From positions 434,001-498,000 of the forward strand of contig NZ_RXFS01000004.1 of assembly GCF_003952185.1 (NCBI RefSeq): 64,000 nt of DNA, in the 5' to 3' direction. Below are positions 52,410 through 61,575 of this stretch, piece after piece; position 1 is the stretch's first letter, and every line of letters begins with the position of its first letter. The position numbers and the translations under genes are program-made. This DNA is from Variovorax sp. 679. GTDB lineage: Bacteria; Pseudomonadota; Gammaproteobacteria; Burkholderiales; Burkholderiaceae_C. The notes beneath the pieces were generated by a model. It had not been told where the DNA came from. It was given only the letters and a program-made list of their open reading frames with translations, and did no database searches.

Positions 52410-53627
52410 TCAGGCCGCGCCCCGGAACCTCAGCGCCGCTTGCCGCACGACTTCGGCCAGCAGGCGTTCCTTGCCCTGCTTCTCGCGCAGCCAGCGCGCA
52501 TCGTTGCGGTTCGATTCCACGCTGGTGCGCAGCTCGCCCAGCGCCTTGGTGGCGTTGAGCGCCTCGCTGTGCCATTCGAGCTGCGTCATCGTCATCAGGA
52601 TGTGATCGCGCAGCGGCATGTGCTGGCCGGTGGCCGGGTCGACGTACACCGCGTCGAGGCCGAAGCGGCAGGCCTGGAAGCGGTTGTAGGTGTAGACGAG
52701 GTAGTCGTCCTCCGTCGGCTCGAAGGGCTGCTCCTGCAGGAACCAGGCGGCCAGCGACTGCACGTAGCCCGCGAGCGCGGCGGCGCGCTCCACGGTGAGC
52801 GGCGTGTCGAACACGCGGATCTCGATGGTGCCGAACTCGGGCTTGGGGCGGATGTCCCAGTAGAAGTCTTTCATGCTGCGCACGACGCCGGTGCGGGTCA
52901 TTCGCTCGAAGTAGGCCTCGAATTCCTTCCAGCTCAGCGTGAAGGGCGCGCGGCCCGACAACGGAAACGCGAACACCGAGTTCAGCCGCGCCGAGTCGAA
53001 CTGCGTGTCCTGCCCCTGCACGAAGGGCGAAGACGCCGACAGCGCGATGAAGTGCGGGATGTAGCGCGACATGCGGTGCAGCATCAGCAGCGCCGCGTCG
53101 GCGTCGGGGCAGCCGATGTGCACGTGCTGGCCGAAGATGGTGAACTGCTTGCTCAGGTAGCCGTAGAGCTCCGACAGTTCGCGAAAGCGCGGCTTGTCGT
53201 AGATGCGCCGCTCGTGCCACTGCTGGAAGGCGTGCGTGCCGCCGCCCACCACCGCGATGTTGAGCTTGTCGGCATTGCGGATCAGCGCCTCGCGGATCGG
53301 CGAGAGCTGCGTGATCACGTCCTGTGCCGAGTGGCAGATGTCGGTCGAGATCTCGATCATGCTCGACGTCATCTCGGGCACCACGCTGCCGGGCAGCGGG
53401 GTCTGCGCCATCAGGCGCAGCATGTCCTCGGCGTAGGGGGCGAGGTCGTAGTCGTGCGTGTTGACGAGCTGCAGTTCGAGCTCCACGCCCAGCGACAGCG
53501 CCTCCGACTTGTTGAAGGGTTCGAGCTTGACCGCGCGGCTCTCGGGGTCCGAGGGCAGCGGCGCCGAGCGCACGTCGTCGCTGTCCGGGTCGACGGGCGG
53601 CGTGCTGTTGTGGCTTGCGGTGCTCAT
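52410..53627 (-). CDS. YbdK/GCS2-family carboxylate-amine ligase
   Basis: A 405-residue ATP-dependent ligase of the glutamate-cysteine ligase 2 (YbdK) group. [19 protein letters not shown] and [16 protein letters not shown] near the N terminus, [27 protein letters not shown] and [15 protein letters not shown] are the typical ATP/metal-binding stretches. E. coli YbdK has weak gamma-glutamylcysteine synthesis. Coupled with the CPA2 antiporter upstream (ATGA). Confidence 0.9.
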   Translation of the reverse strand: MSTASHNSTPPVDPDSDDVRSAPLPSDPESRAVKLEPFNKSEALSLGVELELQLVNTHDYDLAPYAEDMLRLMAQTPLPGSVVPEMTSSMIEISTDICHSAQDVITQLSPIREALIRNADKLNIAVVGGGTHAFQQWHERRIYDKPRFRELSELYGYLSKQFTIFGQHVHIGCPDADAALLMLHRMSRYIPHFIALSASSPFVQGQDTQFDSARLNSVFAFPLSGRAPFTLSWKEFEAYFERMTRTGVVRSMKDFYWDIRPKPEFGTIEIRVFDTPLTVERAAALAGYVQSLAAWFLQEQPFEPTEDDYLVYTYNRFQACRFGLDAVYVDPATGQHMPLRDHILMTMTQLEWHSEALNATKALGELRTSVESNRNDARWLREKQGKERLLAEVVRQAALRFRGAA

Positions 53628-54895
53628 CGCTGCGTGTCCTCCGTGATGCTGAAGGCCTGGGGCGCCCAGGGCACCGAACTCTCGCCCACCGCGTGGATGG
53701 CCAACGTGGCGAGCACCGCGCCCACCACCTCCATCAGCAGGATCGAGGGCAGCGCCACCTGCGTGATCATCGTGCCCAGCAGCGGCGAGGCGCTGGCGAA
53801 GTTGGAGGCGATGAGCAGTGCGATCGACGACAGCGGCGACATCGCGCAGCCGACCCAGAAGGCCTGCTTCCAGCTCGCGCCGCTGCCGGGGTTGGCGACG
53901 GCCACGCCGGCGATCTTGGTCAGCAGGCGCACGCCGATCACGGCCAGCACCACGCTGGCCACCGGCAAGGTCCAGTCGGCCTGCGCCGCCACGATCGACA
54001 CCAGCACGAACATCAGCATGGTGAGCAGCGAGGAGGCCGTGCCCAGCTGCCGCTGCCAGGCCCAGGGCTTGGGGTTGAGCGTCTTGAGCAGCACGCCGCC
54101 GATCAGCGCCGCCAGCGGCGCCGAGCCGCCGATGTGCGCGGTGAGCGCGGCGCCCGCCGCGATGATCGCCAGCAGCAGGATCGACGTGTTCTCGCTCGAC
54201 GGGCTCATCACCCGCAGCGCGGAGCGCAGCGCCAGCGCCATGATCGCGCCCACCACGAACGAGAGGCCCAGCACCACGGCAATGGGGTAGAGCTTCTGCA
54301 GCATGGTCTGCGGCGCGCGCTCGATCAGCCCCGCTTGCGCGTAGCCCAGTGCCAGCGCATAGAAGGTGTTGAGCGTGGCCAGCGTCATCGCGCGTTCGGT
54401 CACGGGGCCGGCGGCGCGGGTGTCGATGATCACGCGGCTCAGCACGGCCGGCGAGGCGACGATGGCCATCAGCGCGATCGGGTTGGCCACCGGCTCGGGC
54501 AGGCCCAGCAGCGTCAGGATCCAGTACACGCCGAAGTAGGTCAGCGTGGCTTCGAGCAGGCTCTGCACCAGCACCATCGGGTTGTGGCGGAACCAGCGCA
54601 GCGGCAGCCGCCCGCCGGCTTCGAACAGCACCACGGCCGCTCCGAGTTCGAGCAGGAAGAGGCTGATGCCGCGCAGCGGCCAGATCGCGCCCTCGAAGCC
54701 GGCGAAGCCGACCACGGCGCCGACCAGCGAGTAGCCGATCACCTTGGGAAGCCCCAGGTAGCGTTGCACCAGGTGGCCGGAAGCCGCCGCAGCCGCCAGC
54801 AGCAGCGACCACAGCACGGTGGGCAGGCCCGCCGAGGGGCGAACCCATTCGGACCAGAAACCCAGCAGATCGTTGAAGAAGCTCGTCAAATTCAT
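53624..54895 (-). CDS. CPA2-family cation:proton antiporter (Kef-like membrane domain)
   Basis: A 423-residue membrane protein with about 12 helices. [20 protein letters not shown] and [19 protein letters not shown] match CPA2 antiporters. It has no C-terminal TrkA-N/KTN nucleotide-binding domain, unlike full KefB/C (about 600 residues). The last 25 residues are hydrophilic. It is the middle gene of Gcr-antiporter-GCS2, joined by ATGA overlaps at both ends. Confidence 0.85.
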   Translation of the reverse strand: MNLTSFFNDLLGFWSEWVRPSAGLPTVLWSLLLAAAAASGHLVQRYLGLPKVIGYSLVGAVVGFAGFEGAIWPLRGISLFLLELGAAVVLFEAGGRLPLRWFRHNPMVLVQSLLEATLTYFGVYWILTLLGLPEPVANPIALMAIVASPAVLSRVIIDTRAAGPVTERAMTLATLNTFYALALGYAQAGLIERAPQTMLQKLYPIAVVLGLSFVVGAIMALALRSALRVMSPSSENTSILLLAIIAAGAALTAHIGGSAPLAALIGGVLLKTLNPKPWAWQRQLGTASSLLTMLMFVLVSIVAAQADWTLPVASVVLAVIGVRLLTKIAGVAVANPGSGASWKQAFWVGCAMSPLSSIALLIASNFASASPLLGTMITQVALPSILLMEVVGAVLATLAIHAVGESSVPWAPQAFSITEDTQR

Positions 54896-56877
54896 CCAGG
54901 AAGGAAAAAGCTCACCGGCCGGCTGCGCCAGCGGGCCCAGATCGCGCTGCGGATGCGCGCGCGGTCACCCAGGCTCACGCTGTGCGCGCGCAGCGCCAGC
55001 CGGAAAGCGAAGTAGAAACTCACGCTCACGTTGAGCGCGCCGATGACCGGGATCGCCGCCACCGCCCACCACAGCGCGGGCTGCTGCAGCACTGCCAGAC
55101 CGGTCGATGCCGCGGCTGCGGCGATCTGTCCGGCAGACAGTGTCACGTGCCGCACATCCAGCCCGAGCCCGAAGAAACCCGCGAACGCGGGCAGCAGTCC
55201 GAGCATGAGTCCCAGCGAGATGTTGGAGGCGAAGCCTGAGATGTGTGTGCGCATGAAATCGGCCCAGCGGCGAGCCCGTGCGGCGCCCAGAAAGGCGCCA
55301 ATGCGGGGGTTGTACCGCATGGCCGAGTCCATCCGATGCAGGACAAAGGCGTTTTCTGTCCATCCGGCGATGATGCTGGCCGAAAACAGCAGGATGCCGG
55401 TGATTGCCGCATAAAGCGCGGTCGGGCCGGCCAGCGACAGCGATTTCAGCGTGGCGGCCGCGTGGGCGGCGTTGAGCAGCGGCCGACCCAGCGCCAGCTG
55501 GGCCAGCAGCGCGACGGCCGCCATCGCCGGCACCACCACCAATACGTTGCCCAGCACCGCCGCCACCTGCGAGCGCACGAGGTTCGCGACCTCGTCGACG
55601 AAATCGCTCACCGCCGCGTCCGACTTGATGTCGCGCAGCCGCGCCGCCAGGGCCGGCGCCGTCATCGCGGGCTGCTTGGTGGCCAGCGTCAGGTGCAGCA
55701 GCTGTATGGCGACGAAGCTGGCCGCGTACATCAGCCCTGCGGCCAGTCCGCTCCAGAAGGCCGACAGGCCCAGCGCGTAGATGCTGAACTTCAGCAGCAC
55801 CGTGATGGAGGTGAGCGCGCCGCCGCCGGCGGCCTTCTTCACCATCTGCAGGTAGCTGGCGCGGTCGCGGGTGATGTAGTGCTCGCCGGTCTCGGCGCTG
55901 CGCTCGGTCACCTTGGCGGCCAGCATCGACGAATTGGAGGCGATCAGCGCCCGGATGCTGTTGCGCTCGCCGCCGGCCAGCACCAGCCTGCCGACCAGCC
56001 GCGCCACGCTGGGGCCGGGGTTGGGCGCCATCAGGCAGTCGAGCAGCTCGCGGATGCGCAGCACCCGCTCGCGCAGCTGGCGCAGCCGGAACACCAGGCC
56101 GACCGAGATGCCGTTGTCTTCCAGGTGCGTGTAGACCGAGGCGGCGCCGCCTCGGCAGGCGTCGAGCCGGTCGCGGAAGGCGACGAAGGCGGCCTGCAGC
56201 GCCTCCTCGTTGCGCGGCTCGCCGGGGCGGTCGAACATCTGCTCGCGCAGTTCGTCGAGGTCGGCCATCAGCGAGTGGAAGGGGCGCGTCTCGCCCAGCA
56301 CCTCGGAGTTCATGCGCAGGCGCAATTCCGGCGAGAAGCCGGCCGCCACCACCTGGCTGCTGCAGTAGGTGACGGCGTCCATCACCGTGTGGCGCCAGCG
56401 CGGCGCGCCGTCTTCGTCGAGCGCGGCGTCGGCCAGCAATGCGCCGATGCGGGCGAGCTGCGTCTCGTCGAGCAGCGCGATCCAGCCCGCGTCGAACACG
56501 CCGGGCAGCACCATGCGGAACAGGTCCGAGGCGTCGGTGGTCTCGGGCGTGCCGGGCAGGATCTTGCGGCGCAGCCTCTCGCCGAGCTCGCTCGCGAAGG
56601 CGGTGCGCGGGGCGAAGCCGTAGTCGGCCAGCAGCGTGGTCAGGTCGACCGTCCGCGTGAAGGCGCGCCACCAGGCGCGAAGCCGCTCGCGCAGTTCGGG
56701 CCGGGCCTCGATGGCGTCGAGCAGCAGCTGCACGCGGCCGATGGCCGCCTGGGGCGAGGCGCGGTCGCCGCGCACCCAGTCGAAGATGTTGATGAGCCAG
56801 ATGTGGCGCTGCGCCACATCGGCCGTGGGATCGAGGCCGGCAAGCAGCCCCTGCAAGTCGCGCGATGCGGCAGCCAT
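54892..56877 (-). CDS. Gcr (site-specific recombinase family) membrane protein
   Basis: A 661-residue protein of the Gcr/SpecificRecomb family. Residues 1-350 are soluble and helical. The C-terminal half has about six to seven membrane helices ([58 protein letters not shown] segment; [17 protein letters not shown]). No tyrosine- or serine-recombinase catalytic set is visible, and the membrane topology argues against DNA recombination. Family name only; function unknown. It is the first gene of the operon with the antiporter and GCS2 ligase. Confidence 0.85.
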   Translation of the reverse strand: MAAASRDLQGLLAGLDPTADVAQRHIWLINIFDWVRGDRASPQAAIGRVQLLLDAIEARPELRERLRAWWRAFTRTVDLTTLLADYGFAPRTAFASELGERLRRKILPGTPETTDASDLFRMVLPGVFDAGWIALLDETQLARIGALLADAALDEDGAPRWRHTVMDAVTYCSSQVVAAGFSPELRLRMNSEVLGETRPFHSLMADLDELREQMFDRPGEPRNEEALQAAFVAFRDRLDACRGGAASVYTHLEDNGISVGLVFRLRQLRERVLRIRELLDCLMAPNPGPSVARLVGRLVLAGGERNSIRALIASNSSMLAAKVTERSAETGEHYITRDRASYLQMVKKAAGGGALTSITVLLKFSIYALGLSAFWSGLAAGLMYAASFVAIQLLHLTLATKQPAMTAPALAARLRDIKSDAAVSDFVDEVANLVRSQVAAVLGNVLVVVPAMAAVALLAQLALGRPLLNAAHAAATLKSLSLAGPTALYAAITGILLFSASIIAGWTENAFVLHRMDSAMRYNPRIGAFLGAARARRWADFMRTHISGFASNISLGLMLGLLPAFAGFFGLGLDVRHVTLSAGQIAAAAASTGLAVLQQPALWWAVAAIPVIGALNVSVSFYFAFRLALRAHSVSLGDRARIRSAIWARWRSRPVSFFLPG

Positions 56878-56916
56878 GTCGGGGGGCGGGGGGAAGAAAA
56901 AGAGAGGGCGCTGCGC

Positions 56917-57312
56917 TCAGTGCAGGACGCGAGAGACCGGGGCTCCGCCGATGTCGGCTTCGAGCACGAACATCGGAATCGGCACGTCGAAGCGCTCGCC
57001 TTCTTCCGTCACCACGAAGTAGCTGCCGTGCATCGTGCCGCTGGGCGCCTGCAGGCGGCAGCCGCTGGTGTAGCGGAAGGATTCGCCCGGTGCCAGCAGC
57101 GGCTGCTGGCCGATCACGCCCAGGCCCTTGACCTCCTGCGCATGCCCCGAGGCGTCGTTGATGAGCCAGTGGCGCGCGATCAGCTGGGCGGCCACCGAAC
57201 CCGTGTTCGTGACGGTGACCGTGTACGAGAAGGTGTAGATGTTGTCCTTGGCCGAAGACTGGTCGGCCAGGTAGCGCGGCTCGACTTGTACGCTGAAGGG
57301 GCTGTGTGACAT
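56917..57312 (-). CDS. apaG: ApaG protein
   Basis: A 131-residue protein of the ApaG/DUF525 family, an immunoglobulin-like fold found alone or fused to F-box proteins. [63 protein letters not shown] and [18 protein letters not shown] are conserved. It has been linked to cobalt/magnesium resistance and Ap4A metabolism. Divergent from rpe, 60 bp away. The start at 57312 gives the normal length. Confidence 0.95.
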   Translation of the reverse strand: MSHSPFSVQVEPRYLADQSSAKDNIYTFSYTVTVTNTGSVAAQLIARHWLINDASGHAQEVKGLGVIGQQPLLAPGESFRYTSGCRLQAPSGTMHGSYFVVTEEGERFDVPIPMFVLEADIGGAPVSRVLH

Positions 57313-57335
57313 GGGGCGCATGGTAACGGAGGCCT

Positions 57336-57364
57336 TTGGTCGGGCTTGCGCCGGCTGCGAGAAT
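57336..57364 (+). promoter_or_regulatory. Candidate rpe promoter
   Basis: TTGGTC, 17 bp, GAGAAT; the start would fall near 57371, two bases before the ATG of rpe. Confidence 0.5.
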
Positions 57365-57372
57365 CAGGGGCT

Positions 57373-58068
57373 ATGAGCACCCCGTTCCGCATCGCGCCCT
57401 CCATCCTGTCCGCCGACTTCGCGCACCTCGGCAAAGAACTGACCGACGTGATCGCGGCCGGCGCCGACTGGATCCATTTCGACGTGATGGACAACCACTA
57501 CGTGCCGAACCTGACCTTCGGCCCGATGATCTGCCAGGCGCTCAAGCCCTACGCGAAAACCGCCGACGGCACCCCGGTGCCCGTCGACGTGCATCTGATG
57601 ATCCAGCCGGTCGACGCATTGGCAGCCTCTTTCGCGCAAGCGGGCGCTGACTACATCAGCTTCCACCCCGACGCCTCGCCCCACACGCACCGCAGCATCC
57701 AGGCCATCAAGGCGGCCGGCTGCAAGGCCGGGCTGGTGTTCAACCCGGGGCTGGGCCTGGAGGCGCTGGACTGGGCCATCGACGACATCGACCTGATCCT
57801 CATCATGAGCGTCAACCCCGGCTTCGGCGGCCAGAGCTTCATCGACTCGGCCCTGCGCAAGATCGAGCAGGCGCGCAAGCGCATCGAGCAGAGCGGGCGC
57901 GACATCCGCCTGGAGGTCGACGGCGGCATCAAGGCCGACAACATCGCGCGCGTGGCTTCGGCCGGCGCCGACACCTTCGTGGCCGGCAGCGCGATCTTCA
58001 ATGCCAAGGACTACGGCGCCGTCATCACCGACATGCGCAAGCAGCTGGCGGGCGTCGCCAAGGCCTGA
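57373..58068 (+). CDS. rpe: Ribulose-phosphate 3-epimerase
   Basis: A 231-residue TIM barrel that interconverts ribulose 5-phosphate and xylulose 5-phosphate. [65 protein letters not shown] and [12 protein letters not shown] carry the metal-binding His/Asp and catalytic Asp. In many relatives it is followed by gph and trpE; here an aspartoacylase-family gene follows. CAGGGG just before the ATG could serve as a close ribosome-binding site. Confidence 0.96.
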   Translation: MSTPFRIAPSILSADFAHLGKELTDVIAAGADWIHFDVMDNHYVPNLTFGPMICQALKPYAKTADGTPVPVDVHLMIQPVDALAASFAQAGADYISFHPDASPHTHRSIQAIKAAGCKAGLVFNPGLGLEALDWAIDDIDLILIMSVNPGFGGQSFIDSALRKIEQARKRIEQSGRDIRLEVDGGIKADNIARVASAGADTFVAGSAIFNAKDYGAVITDMRKQLAGVAKA

Positions 58069-58105
58069 ACCGGGTCGCGGCAAGGCGGTCGCGGGGCCGC
58101 CGGTT

Positions 58106-58122
58106 GCTATTGAATGAATAGC
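58106..58122. other. AT-rich inverted repeat after rpe
   Basis: GCTATT-GAATG-AATAGC, perfect 6-bp arms, followed by GCTTTT. It may be a weak terminator for rpe or part of a short Comamonadaceae AATAGC-type repeat (two further AATAGC islands occur near 32092 and 34537). Confidence 0.45.
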
Positions 58123-58126
58123 GCTT

Positions 58127-58156
58127 TTGCGGACAGGGAAAGGGCTCCGCAATAAT
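58127..58156 (+). promoter_or_regulatory. Candidate promoter for the aspartoacylase-family gene
   Basis: TTGCGG, 18 bp, AATAAT; the -10 ends 6 bases before the ATG at 58163 and no ribosome-binding site intervenes. Confidence 0.45.
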
Positions 58157-58162
58157 CCCCCG

Positions 58163-59155
58163 ATGTCTTCCGATCCTTTTGCCGGCGTGGCCACCGACAG
58201 CCTGCGCATCCACGCCTTCGCCTCGCTGAACCCCGGTCCCCGCCTGCTCGTGATGGGCGGCGTGCACGGCGACGAAGTCTCCGGCACCCTGGGCATCGAG
58301 CGCGTGCTGGCCGAATTCGCGGCCGGCTCGCTGCGGCTGCTGCGCGGCGAGCTGACCATGGTGCCCGTCGCCAACCCGCTCGCGCGGCGGCGCCTGCAGC
58401 GCGAGGGCGAGCGCAACCTCAACCGCCTGTTCCGTCCCACCGAGGCGCCGGCCGACTACGAGGCCCGCGTGACCAACGTGCTGGCCCCTCTCATCGAGCG
58501 CCACGAGGTGCTGCTCGACCTGCATTCCTTCCAGAGCGAGGGCGAGGCCTTCGCCATGATCGGCCCGCGCGACAACAGCGGCACGCTGGAGCCCTTCGCC
58601 CGTTCGTTCGAGGAAGGCCAGCTCGCGCTGCACATCGGCACGCCCATCGTGGTGGAGGGCTGGCTCGACATCTACGCCGCCGGCCTCGCGCAGCGCGCGG
58701 GCGGTGCACCGGCCAGCGAGGCCGAACTCGACTTCGGCCGCGGCACCAACGAATACATCCGCAGCCGCGGCGGCTACGGCGTCACGCTCGAATGCGGCCA
58801 GCACCTCGACCCGCAGGCGCCCGAGGTCGCGTGGCGCGCCATCCGCCGCACGCTCGCGCTGCTGGGCATGGCCGAGCTGCCCGAGGGGCTTTCGGGCGGC
58901 CCCGCGCAGCCGCCGAAGCTGCTGCGCCTTGCCAGCGTGACCGACCGCCTGCACGAGGAAGACAGCTTCGTGCGCGACTGGGCCACCTTCGACGAAGTGC
59001 AGCGCGGCGAGCCCATCGGCATGCGCCACGACGGCACGCTGGTGAGCGCGCCCGACGACGGCTTCATCGTGTTTCCCAACGCGATGGCGCTGCCGGGCGC
59101 CGAGTGGTTCTACTTCGCGCACCCGAGCGAACGCCGGCTCGGGGCGGTGACCTGA
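58163..59155 (+). CDS. Succinylglutamate desuccinylase/aspartoacylase-family zinc hydrolase
   Basis: A 330-residue M14-like zinc enzyme. MGGVHGDEVSGTLGIERVL (metal His and Glu), NLNRLFRP, and LLDLHSFQSEGEAF (third zinc His) are seen, as is VTLECGQHLDPQAP with the catalytic Glu near 220. The C-terminal beta domain (about 250-330) is retained. The N-acyl amino acid it cleaves is not determined. It has its own candidate promoter and probably a leaderless mRNA. Confidence 0.9.
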   Translation: MSSDPFAGVATDSLRIHAFASLNPGPRLLVMGGVHGDEVSGTLGIERVLAEFAAGSLRLLRGELTMVPVANPLARRRLQREGERNLNRLFRPTEAPADYEARVTNVLAPLIERHEVLLDLHSFQSEGEAFAMIGPRDNSGTLEPFARSFEEGQLALHIGTPIVVEGWLDIYAAGLAQRAGGAPASEAELDFGRGTNEYIRSRGGYGVTLECGQHLDPQAPEVAWRAIRRTLALLGMAELPEGLSGGPAQPPKLLRLASVTDRLHEEDSFVRDWATFDEVQRGEPIGMRHDGTLVSAPDDGFIVFPNAMALPGAEWFYFAHPSERRLGAVT

Positions 59156-59168
59156 CCGCGCCTTCGGC

Positions 59169-60185
59169 TCAGCGCGCGATGCCGATGGTCGCCGTCGCGG
59201 TGTAGCCGGCGGCGACGCTGCCGCTCATGGTCGGCGTCATCGCCGCGATCTGCGCCGAGGTGTTGTCGCCGAACACGTTGTCGGTGGAGAGACTGATCGC
59301 CGCGAAGTTCGCCACGCTTTTTGTGTAGCCCGTGGCGTAGGGGTACACCGCGCTGCACACGGCACTGGGCATCGCCAGCTGCGAGGTCAGGACCGAGTTC
59401 TTTCCGGTCGTGGCGGTGGAAAGGCTCTGGAACACCTCGAAATGGATGTGCGGCCAGCGGCCCGAATAGCAGCCCGGAAAGATCGTCGTGAACGTCACCT
59501 GCCCGTTGCTGTCGGTCACCTGCACGCCGCGCAGGTAGCTCTCGGTGGGCGCCGAGTACAGCGAATAGTTGCCGTCGCGGTCGCAGTGCCACAGGTAGAT
59601 CGCGTAGCCCGAAAGCGGCGCGCAGCTCGATGAGGTGTTCAGCAGCGTGAGCGTCAGCGTCGTCTGCACGCCGCCCGCCTGCGTGGTGGTGCCGAGGAAG
59701 CTGCTGCGGATGTCGCTGCGCACGATGCCGCTGGCGGTGAGGATGTCGGAGGTCGAGCCCGACGAGCTGTTGGTGCCGTCCGCCGGATACGGCCCCGCCG
59801 TCTCGCCGGGCAGCGCGGTGCAACTGCTGCTGCTGGAACTGCTCGTGCTGCTGCCGGTGGTCGTGGATGAGCTCGACGTGGAAGTGGCCGGCGTCGTCGT
59901 GCTCGCCGAGGTCGTGCCCGAGGCCGCGACCAGCCCCGCGAGGCTGCTGCTTGCGTCGGAACCTCCTCCGCCGCCACCGCAGCCGCCCAGCAGAAGCGCC
60001 GGGCCGGCCGCGGCGGCGGAGCCGAGCCACGCCAGCGCCCGGCGGCGCTGGAGACCGAGCTGCGCAGCCATCAGCGGAAGATCGTCGGCCAGGTTGTGGC
60101 CGTGCACCGGTTCGGCGACCGCGTGCCTCCGGCCGTGCTTGTGGTTGTGGTTCTGCCCGGGCTGCCGGTATTCTGGAATCGACAC
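59169..60185 (-). CDS. Secreted intradiol-dioxygenase-like lipoprotein
   Basis: A 338-residue protein. The N terminus (residues 1-45) is His-rich; RRRALAW and a hydrophobic segment end at a lipobox-like LLGGC (about 70), suggesting Tat-dependent lipoprotein export. A Ser/Thr-rich linker follows (about 78-120). The C-terminal domain has intradiol dioxygenase marks: GETAGPYPADG, YLWHCDRDGNYSLYS (first Tyr ligand region), and FPGCYSGRWPHIHFEV with the Tyr, Arg and two His ligands. Ring cleavage outside the cytoplasm would be unusual; a distinct secreted role is possible. Confidence 0.85.
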   Translation of the reverse strand: MSIPEYRQPGQNHNHKHGRRHAVAEPVHGHNLADDLPLMAAQLGLQRRRALAWLGSAAAAGPALLLGGCGGGGGGSDASSSLAGLVAASGTTSASTTTPATSTSSSSTTTGSSTSSSSSSSCTALPGETAGPYPADGTNSSSGSTSDILTASGIVRSDIRSSFLGTTTQAGGVQTTLTLTLLNTSSSCAPLSGYAIYLWHCDRDGNYSLYSAPTESYLRGVQVTDSNGQVTFTTIFPGCYSGRWPHIHFEVFQSLSTATTGKNSVLTSQLAMPSAVCSAVYPYATGYTKSVANFAAISLSTDNVFGDNTSAQIAAMTPTMSGSVAAGYTATATIGIAR

Positions 60186-60281
60186 TTTTGCTCCTCGATC
60201 GTGGTTGGAGCGGCGAGCGTCGGGCCGCGATGTTGCTCGCGGATTTCACCGTATGGCAGCTTGTTGCGAGGCCGTTGCCTG

Positions 60282-61100
60282 CTAGCCGGTCGCCTCCTCG
60301 GTCGTGACTTCGAAGCGCCGCAGCTCGTTCGCGCCGAACACCATCGTGATCGGAACGTCCGCCGCGTCGCGCCCGCGCCCGATCACCACGCGGCCGATGC
60401 GCGGCGTGTTGTGCCGCGCATCGAAGGTGTGCCAGCGGTCGCCCAGGTAGGCCTCGAACCATGCGCTGAAATCCATCGGGGAGCGCACGGGCGGCACGCC
60501 GATGTCGCCGAGATAGCCCGTCACGTAGCGCGCCGGGATGTTCATGCAGCGGCACAGCGCGATCGCCAGGTGCGCGAAGTCGCGGCACACGCCCGTGCCT
60601 TCGCGAAAACCCTCCAGCGCGGTGCGCGTGGGTCGCGCGCTCGCGTAGTCGAAGCGCAGGTGCCGGTGCACGAAGTCGCAGATCGCCTGCACGCGCGGCC
60701 AGCCGGGCGTCACGTTCCTGAAGTTGGCCCAGGCGAACGCCAGCAGCTCGCTGTCGACCTCGCAATAGCGGCTGGGCAGCACGAAGGGCAGCGTTTCCAC
60801 CGGAAGATCGGCTGCGGCGTGCTCGCGGGCGCTCAGGTCCACGGGGTCGGGCCAGCCGGTGTCGTACACCACCGCATGGTTGCGCAGGCGCACGTTGCTC
60901 ACTCCCGCAGGAACATGCACGCGCGCGCAGCTGTTGCCGAAGCCGTCCTGGTAGTGGTCCGTGGGCAGCGGCGGGGTGAGCGTGATGTGCTCTCCGCCCT
61001 GCAGGGCTCCGGCGTGCGACGGATGCACCTGCAGCATGTAGATGACGGCCGTGGGCGCGGTGACGCCGAGTTCGATGTCGAAACCGATCCTGATCTGCAT
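60282..61100 (-). CDS. Transglutaminase-like protein
   Basis: A 272-residue protein: an N-terminal beta domain (about 1-130, typical of bacterial transglutaminase-like proteins) and a papain-fold core with the nucleophile region GTGVCRDFAHLAIALCR and YVTGYLGD. The expected catalytic His position reads FSAWFEAYLGDRWHTFDARH; the His is replaced by Ser at the HxW site, although HTFDARH lies nearby. It may be a protease or an inactive homologue. Confidence 0.85.
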   Translation of the reverse strand: MQIRIGFDIELGVTAPTAVIYMLQVHPSHAGALQGGEHITLTPPLPTDHYQDGFGNSCARVHVPAGVSNVRLRNHAVVYDTGWPDPVDLSAREHAAADLPVETLPFVLPSRYCEVDSELLAFAWANFRNVTPGWPRVQAICDFVHRHLRFDYASARPTRTALEGFREGTGVCRDFAHLAIALCRCMNIPARYVTGYLGDIGVPPVRSPMDFSAWFEAYLGDRWHTFDARHNTPRIGRVVIGRGRDAADVPITMVFGANELRRFEVTTEEATG

Positions 61101-61398
61101 GGAGATACTTTCTTCCCGGTGCTATCCGGGCGATCCTGGTGAAGTGGCCGGTGCGCGAGGCAGTGAGCGACAAGCACGAAAGATGCCGTGATGCCGTCGC
61201 CGACCCATCCTATGCGACGAACCCTTTCACCGCTGCGGCGATGGCCCTCGAAGCTGCGTAGGCGCGCGCGATGCGCTGTCGGCGCACTCCTACCTTGTGC
61301 GCATTCCTTCTCCCACAGCGGTGGGAGGGCGGCCACTACGGGGCGCGGACCATGCGAAACATAACCTTGCATTTCGCTTGCCGCCCTGGAGGGGAACC
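61101..61398. other. Intergenic region before the small membrane gene and catalase
   Basis: The 298 bp contain no open frame that looks coding. A 7-bp hairpin, CTCCCAC-AGCG-GTGGGAG (61310-61327), has no T-tract. TTGTGC occurs at about 61295, but no convincing -10 follows. Promoters for the divergent transglutaminase and the catalase unit must lie here. Confidence 0.5.
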
Positions 61399-61551
61399 AT
61401 GGAGTTTTCAACGCTTTTCGACTCGCTCGCCGGCAGCTGGGGCGACGAGATCCTCGTCTGGTCCGTCGCCGCGGTGGCGGGCTGCATCTGTCTCGTCGCC
61501 GTGGTCAACGTGCTCGACATGTTCCTCGACGGCGGCAACGGAACAGGCTGA
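61399..61551 (+). CDS. Small single-helix membrane protein before the catalase gene
   Basis: A 50-residue peptide: MEFSTLFDSLAGSWGDE, then a membrane helix (about 18-40, ILVWSVAAVAGCICLVAVVN) and a polar tail ending GGNGTG. The ATG at 61399 follows GGAGGGG, a strong ribosome-binding site. It ends 24 bp before katE and is probably co-transcribed. No family is recognised; the start signal and a helix of normal length argue that it is real. Confidence 0.7.
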   Translation: MEFSTLFDSLAGSWGDEILVWSVAAVAGCICLVAVVNVLDMFLDGGNGTG

Positions 61552-61575
61552 ACGCCTGTCCTTCATTCCCATCCC

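Noticed and set aside
54892..56877. A mobile-element recombinase
   Set aside because: The Gcr family name suggests recombination, but the protein is membrane-embedded, lies in an operon, and no att sites or direct repeats flank it.
59820..59950. A tandem DNA repeat in the dioxygenase gene
   Set aside because: The repeated pattern is the codons of a Ser/Thr-rich linker in the protein, with no fixed unit length.
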